A DNA stretch of 13,123 nt. It comes from an uncultured Dorea sp. (lineage in GTDB: Bacteria > Bacillota > Clostridia > Lachnospirales > Lachnospiraceae). The stretch spans positions 1 to 13,123 of the forward strand of contig CAKRCL010000047.1 of assembly GCA_934307335.1 (NCBI GenBank). Direction: 5' to 3'. Positions 7,972 to 13,123 of this stretch are shown here, piece by piece. The first letter of the stretch is position 1; each line of letters begins with the position of its first letter. Position numbers and translations under genes: made by a program. The notes beneath the pieces are model-generated. The model was given only the letters and a program-made list of their open reading frames with translations. It had not been told where the DNA came from and made no database searches.

Positions 7972-8763
7972 ATGAATATTACAGCTGTTATTATTGCTGC
8001 CGTAATCGTAGGTGGTACGGGCTTGTTCATTGGAGTATTCCTTGGACTTGCCGGAAAGAAATTTGCGGTTGAAGTAGATGAAAAAGAAGAAGCAATTCTT
8101 GGAGTTCTTCCGGGAAATAACTGTGGAGGTTGTGGCTATGCCGGATGTTCCGGACTTGCCGCTGCAATTGCCAAGGGCGAAGCGGAAGTTGGAAGCTGTC
8201 CGGTAGGAGGTGCTCCGATTGCAGCAAAAATCGGAGAGATTATGGGTGTAGACGCTGCGGCTCAGGTACGTGAGGTAGCATTTGTGAAATGTGGTGGTAC
8301 ATGCGAACTGGCGTCAAGTAATTACGAGTATCATGGAATTGGCGATTGTGTTATGGTCAATATGATGCAGAATGGCGGACCAAAGACATGTACATTTGGA
8401 TGCCTTGGAGAAGGTACATGTGTGAAAGCCTGTCCGTTTGATGCGATCCATATTGTAGATGGAGTAGCACTTGTTGACAAAGAAGCATGTAAGGCTTGTG
8501 GCAAATGTGTTTCTGCCTGTCCTCGTAAATTGATTGAACTTGTGCCTTATGCTCAGGAACATCTTGTGAAATGTAATTCCAAAGATAAAGGAAAAGATGT
8601 TATGAAGGCATGCAAAGTTGGTTGCATTGGCTGTAAGATGTGCGAGAAAGCATGTGAGTTCGATGCGGTAAAAGTTTTGGATAATGTTGCGCATATTGAT
8701 CCTGAAAAATGTACAGGATGTGGCGCTTGCGCAGAAAAATGTCCGAAAAAAGTAATTCTTTAA
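7972..8763 (+). CDS. rnfB: Rnf complex ferredoxin-like subunit RnfB (multi-[4Fe-4S])
   Basis: RnfB is the electron entry point for reduced ferredoxin. At 263 aa it has an N-terminal membrane anchor (about residues 4-27) and a cytoplasmic iron-sulfur body. The N-terminal four-cysteine cluster motif is NNCGGCGYAGC plus C76 (C51, C54, C59, C76). Ferredoxin-type motifs follow at C140/144/150/154, C173/176/179/183, C218/221/224/228 (with C214 nearby) and C247/250/253/257. C107, C111, C126 and C201 are further cysteines. This is richer than the two-ferredoxin-motif proteobacterial RnfB and fits the clostridial form. The ATG at 7972 follows AGGAGGGG (7957-7964). It ends the canonical six-gene rnf set; a DUF2752 gene follows 28 bases later. 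Confidence 0.96.
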   Translation: MNITAVIIAAVIVGGTGLFIGVFLGLAGKKFAVEVDEKEEAILGVLPGNNCGGCGYAGCSGLAAAIAKGEAEVGSCPVGGAPIAAKIGEIMGVDAAAQVREVAFVKCGGTCELASSNYEYHGIGDCVMVNMMQNGGPKTCTFGCLGEGTCVKACPFDAIHIVDGVALVDKEACKACGKCVSACPRKLIELVPYAQEHLVKCNSKDKGKDVMKACKVGCIGCKMCEKACEFDAVKVLDNVAHIDPEKCTGCGACAEKCPKKVIL

Positions 8764-8791
8764 AGATATAGTTTTGAGGATAATCTAAAAA

Positions 8792-9262
8792 ATGAAAGTA
8801 GACTTTAGAAAGAGATTTCAAGAAGGACGAAAGCTGTTTTTAAAAGATCAGAAACAAGCAAAATGGGCGGTACTTTTCGTATTCGCCTATTTTGTGTTAC
8901 TTAGAAGATTTTTTATTACAACATGTCCGACAGTGCTGTTTACAGGACTTCCTTGTCCGGGCTGTGGAATGACAAGAGCATTTGTAAAGCTGTTACATTT
9001 GGATTTTGTCGGAGCATGGACGATGCATCCTTTTATTTATCCTTTTTTATTTTTTCTTATCTGGTTTGGAATTCGAAGATATGTGTTAGGAATTGCAGAT
9101 ACAGAGAAAGTCTGGAAAATCGCAGCGTTGATTGCAGTGCTGATGATTGTGTTTTATATATGGCGGATGCTCCGGTATTTCCCGGGAGATCCGCCAATGA
9201 GTTATTATTATGGAAATGTGTTATTGAAGGTTCGACATATTTTACAGCATATTTTTGAATAA
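8792..9262 (+). CDS. DUF2752-family small membrane protein
   Basis: A 156-aa protein of unknown function. The segment TGLPCPGCGMTRAF (residues 51-64), with C45 just upstream, is the hallmark of DUF2752; the CPxCG core could bind metal or form a disulfide. Hydrophobic stretches lie at about 25-42, 79-98 and 108-126, preceded by a basic N-terminus, so about three membrane spans are likely. It follows rnfB on the same strand after 28 bases with no visible terminator or promoter, so it is probably co-transcribed with rnf. The GAGGAT sequence upstream is a weak ribosome binding site with long spacing (about 13 bases), which predicts low translation. It stops one base before the apbE stop on the opposite strand. 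Whether it assists Rnf is unknown. Confidence 0.8.
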   Translation: MKVDFRKRFQEGRKLFLKDQKQAKWAVLFVFAYFVLLRRFFITTCPTVLFTGLPCPGCGMTRAFVKLLHLDFVGAWTMHPFIYPFLFFLIWFGIRRYVLGIADTEKVWKIAALIAVLMIVFYIWRMLRYFPGDPPMSYYYGNVLLKVRHILQHIFE

Positions 9263-9263
9263 A

Positions 9264-10241
9264 TTATTTTAAAAAGTTTTTTGTGTAATGGACTTCATTG
9301 TCGTTGGTGATAAATATAGCATCTACATTATCTAACTGATCTATCAGGCTGCTGGCTGCTTCATAGCCCATAAGATAACAGGTTGTGCTAAGGGCATCAG
9401 CAGTTAGAGAAGAGTTAGTGATTATGGTATCACTATATAAAGTGTTTTCACACGGATAGCCAGTGCGTGGATCAAGAATATGATGATAAATTTTCCCATC
9501 TGCTTCAAAATAGCGTTGATATATTCCGGTTGTAACGACAGATTTATCAGCGACCTTAATGGATGTGATTGGTTCACCTGTTTCAGCAAAAGGTTTTTGA
9601 ATTCCGATATTATACTTGGAACCATCAGTCTTAGAGCCAATAAGAAGGACGTTGCCTCCAAGATCAATTATAGCATGCTTTACACCGTTTTCTTTTAGAT
9701 AGTCTTTGATGCGGTCTGCAATGTATCCTTTGGCAATTGCACCTACGTCAATTGCAGCATTGGGATCAAGAAGTTGCACGGTGTTTCCTGATATTGCGAT
9801 GTTTTTATAATTTACATGGCTTAGAGCAGAAGTAATTGCATCGGCATCCGGAATGGTTCCTGTACCAGATGAGAAATCCCAAAGCTGGGAAACAGATCCG
9901 ATTGTAATATCGAAGGAACCACCGGATAAGGCGCTGTAGTAAATCCCTTTCTGGATCAGTGTTGCAGTGTCTTCAGATACTGAAACGGGAGCGCCTCCGG
10001 CGTGGTTAATGTTGTAAATATCACTGCCTTCCACGTACATAGAGAACATGGTATCATATTTCTTGCAGAGTGTTTCAAGGCCATTCATAACATCTTCTTT
10101 TACCGGATCTAAAACCTGGACTTTGATGACTGTGTCATAAAGTGTGTCGGAATAAGAATAGTCTTTTTTATTAGGAATGCTACAGCCGCAAAGAAGTAAG
10201 ACACTACTGATAAGGATGGCTGTTATTTTTTTAAATTTCAT
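9264..10241 (-). CDS. apbE: FAD:protein FMN transferase (ApbE), lipoprotein
   Basis: ApbE takes FMN from FAD and attaches it to threonine in S/T-G-A-T motifs of exported or membrane proteins; RnfD and RnfG in this window carry such motifs. The 325-aa protein starts with a lipoprotein signal peptide: basic MKFKK, a hydrophobic core, then lipobox LCGC with C20 as the lipidated residue. Family blocks are GGSFDITIGSVSQLWDF (107-123), DVGAIAKGY (165-173), IDLGGNVLLIG (192-202), HHILDPRTGYP (253-263) and ADALST (281-286), which includes Mg-binding positions. It looks complete. The ATG at 10239-10241 (complement) follows an AGGTG ribosome binding site. It is transcribed toward rnf from its own promoter and diverges from the NusG-II gene. 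Confidence 0.95.
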   Translation of the reverse strand: MKFKKITAILISSVLLLCGCSIPNKKDYSYSDTLYDTVIKVQVLDPVKEDVMNGLETLCKKYDTMFSMYVEGSDIYNINHAGGAPVSVSEDTATLIQKGIYYSALSGGSFDITIGSVSQLWDFSSGTGTIPDADAITSALSHVNYKNIAISGNTVQLLDPNAAIDVGAIAKGYIADRIKDYLKENGVKHAIIDLGGNVLLIGSKTDGSKYNIGIQKPFAETGEPITSIKVADKSVVTTGIYQRYFEADGKIYHHILDPRTGYPCENTLYSDTIITNSSLTADALSTTCYLMGYEAASSLIDQLDNVDAIFITNDNEVHYTKNFLK

Positions 10242-10257
10242 AATACACCTCGTTTTT

Positions 10258-10293
10258 GCTTTTCATAATTATCGTAATTATATCATGAAAAGC
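10258..10293. repeat. Nested inverted repeats over the apbE promoter (operator candidate)
   Basis: The outer arms GCTTTTCAT (10258-10266) and ATGAAAAGC (10285-10293) are perfect 9-base inverted repeats. An inner palindrome, ATAATTATCGTAATTAT (10265-10281), has 7-base arms and a three-base centre, and overlaps the apbE -10 hexamer at 10277-10282. Such placement suits a repressor-binding site for apbE. The regulator is not identifiable by eye; some resemblance to Fur-type A/T palindromes exists, but the match is imperfect. Confidence 0.45.
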
Positions 10294-10305
10294 GGGATAT
10301 GCAAA
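10277..10305 (-). promoter_or_regulatory. apbE promoter
   Basis: Read on the minus strand, TTTGCA (10300-10305, 4/6 to TTGACA) and a perfect TATAAT (10277-10282) are 17 bases apart. Transcription would start near 10270, about 30 bases before the apbE ATG. The -10 box lies inside the nested inverted repeats described separately. Confidence 0.6.
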
Positions 10306-10339
10306 AAAAATTAGAAAAAAGATTCAATCGAACATGTGG

Positions 10340-10368
10340 TTGCATAGAGAACGCTCCTGTGCTAAAAT
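10340..10368 (+). promoter_or_regulatory. Promoter for the NusG-II / Gx-transporter / ruvAB transcript
   Basis: TTGCAT (10340-10345) and TAAAAT (10363-10368, 5/6 to TATAAT) are 17 bases apart, with an A-rich upstream stretch at 10303-10321 that could act as an UP element. The start would be near 10375, about 19 bases before the ATG at 10394. Its -35 box is 34 bases from the divergent apbE -35 box. Confidence 0.5.
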
Positions 10369-10393
10369 AAGTATCGATAGAGAGGTATCGGAT

Positions 10394-10765
10394 ATGAAAG
10401 TGCGATTAAAGAAAAAAGATATTTTACTTATAATCATCATTCTTGTTGTGGCAGGGTTGTGTCTGTTACTTCATTCGATTGTCGGTGAGAAGAGTGCCGA
10501 TTATGTTACTGTGAAGGTGAATGGAAAAGTGGAAGGTGTATATAGTCTTGCAGATGATCAGGAGATCAAGCTGAACAGCGGGAGCAATATATTGAAGATA
10601 AAGAATGGAGAGGCAGATATGGTTTGGGCAGATTGCCCGGATCAGCTCTGTGTAAAACAGAAAGCAGTCTCTAAGAATAAAGAGAGTATTATCTGTCTGC
10701 CGAATAAGGTGATTGTTGAGGTTGATAGCCACAAGAATAGTCAATATGATGCAGTGAGCAATTAG
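10394..10765 (+). CDS. NusG domain II-containing membrane-anchored protein (EetA-like)
   Basis: A 123-aa protein with a basic N-terminus, one membrane anchor (about residues 9-29) and an outward-facing domain resembling the NusG_II/DUF1312 family. Key features are WADCPDQLC (C81, C86) and IICLPNKVIVEV (C101), the family's conserved three cysteines. It is not the transcription factor NusG. I chose ATG 10394, preceded by AGAGG (10381-10385). An upstream in-frame ATG at 10334 overlaps the promoter -35 region and lacks a ribosome binding site. NusG-II proteins often sit beside Gx-transporter genes, as here, and the pair resembles EetA/EetB of flavin-based extracellular electron transfer loci. That link is from memory of family annotation and is not proof of function. 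Confidence 0.8.
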   Translation: MKVRLKKKDILLIIIILVVAGLCLLLHSIVGEKSADYVTVKVNGKVEGVYSLADDQEIKLNSGSNILKIKNGEADMVWADCPDQLCVKQKAVSKNKESIICLPNKVIVEVDSHKNSQYDAVSN

Positions 10766-10777
10766 GAGGACTGAAAG

Positions 10778-11272
10778 GTGAAAAACCGTGTGGCGTATTT
10801 TGGTGTTTTTACAGCACTTGCATTGATTTTCAGTTATATTGAAACTTTAATACCGATTTCGTTTGGGATTCCCGGAGTTAAACTGGGATTGGCCAATTTA
10901 ATTATAGTGATCGGACTTTATAAGATGCCATTAAAAGAGGTGTATTTATTATCCGTTGTTCGTGTGCTTTTAAGTGGAATATTATTTGGCAACTATTTTA
11001 GCATTATATATAGTCTTGCGGGAGGAATGCTCAGCCTGACAGTGATGGCGCTTTTAAAGAAGAGCGGAGATTTCAGTGTTATGGGAATTAGTATTGCGGG
11101 AGGAGTTTGTCATAATATCGGACAGTTGATTATTGCGATGCTCGTCGTTGCAACTTTCAGTTTGTCTTATTATATGCCAGTGCTTCTTGTGGCAGGTCTT
11201 ATTACGGGATTTTTGATTGGTGTCATTTCAGAGCAGATACTTAGAAGAATTACAGGAATTACATTTCAATAA
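10778..11272 (+). CDS. Gx transporter / Hpre_diP_synt_I family membrane protein (EetB-like)
   Basis: A 164-aa, very hydrophobic protein with about five or six membrane spans. PGVKLGLANLIIVIGLY (residues 33-49), a central RVLLSGILFGNYFSIIYSLAGG block and ISIAGGVCHNIGQLIIAM are typical of the family annotated as Gx transporter or heptaprenyl diphosphate synthase component I. The fold resembles ECF-transporter S components. The older enzyme name is doubtful for a protein that is nearly all membrane helix. The substrate is unknown; a flavin, quinone precursor or other vitamin are guesses. The start is GTG at 10778, seven bases after AGGAGGA (10764-10770), which itself overlaps the stop of the NusG-II gene, so the two are coupled. 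ruvA begins 20 bases downstream. Confidence 0.82.
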   Translation: MKNRVAYFGVFTALALIFSYIETLIPISFGIPGVKLGLANLIIVIGLYKMPLKEVYLLSVVRVLLSGILFGNYFSIIYSLAGGMLSLTVMALLKKSGDFSVMGISIAGGVCHNIGQLIIAMLVVATFSLSYYMPVLLVAGLITGFLIGVISEQILRRITGITFQ

Positions 11273-11292
11273 TTAATATTACGGGAGGAATT

Positions 11293-11904
11293 ATGATATC
11301 TTATATAAGGGGTGAGCTGGTAGCTCAGTATGAAGATAAAGTGATTGTAGATGTGGGTGGCGTCGGATATGGTATTTATATGTCTGCTCAATCAATGAGC
11401 AGACTTCCGCACACAGGAAGTGAAGTGAAGATCCATACGTATTTGAATGTGAAGGAAGATCTGATGCAGTTATTCGGATTTTTGACATTGGATGATCTGA
11501 ATGTATTTAAATTATTAATTGGAGTCAGTGGAATCGGTCCTAAAGGTGGACAGGCTATTTTATCAGTATTATCTCCGGATGATTTACGATTTGCAGTTAT
11601 GGCAGATGATGTGAAGGCAATTTCATCCGCTCCGGGTATTGGAAAGAAGACGGCTCAAAAACTGATTGTGGAGCTGAAGGACAAATTGAGTATTGAAGAT
11701 GTATTAGAACACGCGACTGCGACAGAAGAAAATATTGAGGTAAAGACTTCGGCAGGGGCAGAGATACAAAGTGAAGCAGTACAGGCCTTAGTAGCACTTG
11801 GATATGGAAGTACGGAAGCTTTGAAAGCAGTAAAACAGGTGGAAATCACACCGGATATGCAAGTGGAAGAATTGTTAAAACTTGCATTAAAACATATGTT
11901 CTGA
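11293..11904 (+). CDS. ruvA: Holliday junction branch migration protein RuvA
   Basis: RuvA binds Holliday junctions as a tetramer and loads the RuvB motor. The 203-aa length is normal. The N-terminal OB-fold domain (about residues 1-62) starts MISYIRGELV and includes VDVGGVGYGIYM. Helix-hairpin-helix motifs GVSGIGPKGGQ (77-87) and APGIGKKTAQKL (113-124) follow. An acidic/polar linker (about 135-160) and a C-terminal RuvB-binding domain, SEAVQALVALGYGSTEALKAV (from about 160), complete it. The ATG at 11293 follows GGGAGGA. It lies 20 bases after the Gx-transporter gene and 18 bases before ruvB, with no separate promoter seen. Confidence 0.97.
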   Translation: MISYIRGELVAQYEDKVIVDVGGVGYGIYMSAQSMSRLPHTGSEVKIHTYLNVKEDLMQLFGFLTLDDLNVFKLLIGVSGIGPKGGQAILSVLSPDDLRFAVMADDVKAISSAPGIGKKTAQKLIVELKDKLSIEDVLEHATATEENIEVKTSAGAEIQSEAVQALVALGYGSTEALKAVKQVEITPDMQVEELLKLALKHMF

Positions 11905-11922
11905 TCATTTTAAAGGAGAGAT

Positions 11923-12915
11923 ATGAGCAGAAGGATTATAACAACAGAGAATCTGGAAGAAGATGTTAAGATTGAAAGCCATTTAAGACCTCAACTTCTA
12001 GATGATTATATTGGACAGGAAAAAGCAAAGGAAATTTTAAAAGTATATATTGCAGCGGCTCGAGAACGAGGCGAAGCTTTGGATCATGTGCTTTTTTACG
12101 GACCGCCGGGACTTGGCAAGACGACGCTTGCGGGAATTATTGCTAATGAGATGCATGTAAATATAAAGATTACATCGGGACCTGCAATTGAGAAGCCTGG
12201 GGAGATGGCTGCTATTCTCAATAATCTTCAAGAGGGCGATGTACTTTTTGTCGATGAAATTCACAGACTCAATCGTCAAGTTGAGGAAGTTCTATATCCG
12301 GCTATGGAAGATTATGCAATAGATATTATGATTGGAAAAGGTGCAAGTGCCAGATCGATTCGATTAGATCTTCCACAATTTACATTAGTTGGGGCAACGA
12401 CCAGGGTCGGCATGCTGACGGCACCGCTCAGAGATCGTTTTGGTGTGATACACAGGCTGGAATTTTACACTGTAGATGAATTAAAAAGCATTATTACACG
12501 TTCAGCAAAAGTACTGGAGGTAGGTATTGATGATGAAGGTGCAACTGCACTGGCAAAAAGATCTAGAGGAACACCGAGACTTGCAAACCGTTTACTAAAG
12601 CGTGTACGTGATTTTGCACAGGTAAAATATGATGGATATATAACAGAAGATGTGGCTAATTATGCATTGGATCTTTTGGATGTCGACAAATGTGGACTGG
12701 ATCAGACAGACCGAAATCTGCTTATGACGATTATTGAGAGATTCGATGGAGGACCGGTCGGACTGGACACTTTGGCGGCTTCTCTCAGCGAAGATTCCGG
12801 AACGATTGAAGATGTTTATGAACCGTATCTTTTGAAGAATGGGTTTATTCAGCGAACACCAAGAGGAAGAATTGTGACCGACCTCGCATATGCACATTTA
12901 GGAATTTTGAAGTAA
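11923..12915 (+). CDS. ruvB: Holliday junction branch migration ATPase RuvB
   Basis: RuvB is the AAA+ hexameric motor that drives branch migration with RuvA. At 330 aa it has typical length. Visible motifs are [17 protein letters not shown] (21-37), Walker [10 protein letters not shown] (60-68), Walker B VLFVDEIH (107-114), sensor 1 GATT (157-160) and arginine finger PLRDRF (R170). The C-terminal winged-helix domain includes [16 protein letters not shown] and ends with [16 protein letters not shown]. The ATG at 11923 follows AAAGGAGAG (11912-11920). It closes the operon that begins at 10394. No obvious hairpin terminator follows in the 87 bases before zapA. Confidence 0.98.
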   Translation: MSRRIITTENLEEDVKIESHLRPQLLDDYIGQEKAKEILKVYIAAARERGEALDHVLFYGPPGLGKTTLAGIIANEMHVNIKITSGPAIEKPGEMAAILNNLQEGDVLFVDEIHRLNRQVEEVLYPAMEDYAIDIMIGKGASARSIRLDLPQFTLVGATTRVGMLTAPLRDRFGVIHRLEFYTVDELKSIITRSAKVLEVGIDDEGATALAKRSRGTPRLANRLLKRVRDFAQVKYDGYITEDVANYALDLLDVDKCGLDQTDRNLLMTIIERFDGGPVGLDTLAASLSEDSGTIEDVYEPYLLKNGFIQRTPRGRIVTDLAYAHLGILK

Positions 12916-12930
12916 AATCACGAAAAATAG

Positions 12931-12959
12931 TTGGTTTTTATAGAAGTTTAGTTTATAAT
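12931..12959 (+). promoter_or_regulatory. Candidate promoter for zapA
   Basis: TTGGTT (12931-12936) and a perfect TATAAT (12954-12959) are separated by 17 bases. Transcription would start near 12966, about 37 bases before the zapA ATG. It separates zapA and its downstream genes from ruvAB, although read-through is possible because no terminator is visible. Confidence 0.55.
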
Positions 12960-13002
12960 AAGTTATATTTAAAACAAATAGGAAGGTTTGTGGGAGGCTT
13001 TT

Positions 13003-13123
13003 ATGGCATCATCAAAGAATTTTACAGAAGTTTTAATCGGAGGAAAAGTATTTACCTTAAGTGGATTTGAAAGTGAAGAATATTTGCAGAAGGTGTCTAC
13101 ATATTTGAATCATAAGATTGACG
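13003..13123 (+). CDS. zapA: Cell division protein ZapA (N-terminal part, cut by window end)
   Basis: Forty codons are visible before the window ends. The translation starts MASSKNFTEVLIGGKVFTLS and continues GFESEEYLQKVSTYLNHKI, which matches the N-terminal head of ZapA, the small coiled-coil protein that crosslinks FtsZ filaments at the division site. The key family traits are the beta-hairpin VLIGGKVFTLSG and the following helix ESEEYLQKVSTYLNHKI. The ATG at 13003 is preceded by GGGAGG with six-base spacing. The coiled-coil C-terminal half lies beyond the window. The position after ruvB is common in related Firmicutes. Confidence 0.82.
   Translation, partial: MASSKNFTEVLIGGKVFTLSGFESEEYLQKVSTYLNHKID

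Noticed and set aside
8314..8694. Minus-strand open frame of 126 codons inside rnfB
   Set aside because: It is the complement of the cysteine-rich RnfB coding sequence, with no domain and no ribosome binding site.
9255..9285. Bidirectional terminator between the DUF2752 gene and apbE
   Set aside because: Only A/T runs with no hairpin of useful stem length are visible.
10334..10393. Upstream ATG at 10334 as the start of the NusG-II gene
   Set aside because: It lies at the predicted -35 region, has no ribosome binding site, and the added 20 residues do not look like a signal sequence; ATG 10394 has AGAGG at proper spacing and begins with the basic membrane anchor.
1..13123. Mobile elements, CRISPR arrays, tRNA or rRNA genes, frameshifted pseudogenes
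   Set aside because: No transposase or integrase motifs, regularly spaced repeats, cloverleaf-like segments or broken conserved frames were found; all large frames are intact housekeeping or energy-metabolism genes.

Overview
The window is AT-rich, densely coding DNA from a low-GC anaerobic Firmicute. The clostridial gene order rnfCDGEAB, the fhs-fchA-folD one-carbon cluster and the ruvAB-zapA block suggest a gut-type Lachnospiraceae (Dorea/Mediterraneibacter/Blautia-like). The family is an inference; the genus cannot be fixed by reading alone. I see no mobile element, CRISPR array, tRNA or rRNA.

Layout. (1) 1-306: 3' end of gcvPB, a glycine decarboxylase subunit. (2) 378-3572: a one-carbon operon of formate-THF ligase (fhs), methenyl-THF cyclohydrolase (fchA) and a FolD-family methylene-THF dehydrogenase, ended by a hairpin terminator at 3594-3630. 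(3) 3747-8763: a complete six-gene Rnf operon (rnfC, D, G, E, A, B) with a candidate promoter at 3684-3712, followed by a small DUF2752 membrane protein (8792-9262). (4) 9264-10241, minus strand: apbE, the flavin transferase that would flavinylate RnfG and RnfD, converging on the rnf operon with one base between the stop codons. (5) Divergent from apbE: a membrane-anchored NusG-domain-II protein, a Gx-transporter / Hpre_diP_synt_I membrane protein, then ruvA and ruvB. (6) A separate promoter and the start of zapA, cut by the window end.

How the genes work together. Glycine cleavage yields methylene-THF and NADH. FolD, FchA and Fhs interconvert methylene-THF, methenyl-THF, formyl-THF and formate with ATP, in either direction. 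Rnf couples reduced ferredoxin oxidation to NAD+ reduction and ion export, and it needs covalent FMN on RnfG and RnfD, supplied by ApbE. The NusG-II and Gx pair resembles the EetA/EetB proteins seen with flavin-based extracytosolic electron transfer in other Firmicutes.

Most noteworthy points: the FolD homologue lacks the aligned lysine and glutamine that the cyclohydrolase half-reaction needs, which fits a stand-alone cyclohydrolase encoded next to it; RnfE carries a five-cysteine C-terminal tail; a DUF2752 gene extends the rnf operon; and the apbE promoter carries nested inverted repeats across its -10 box.
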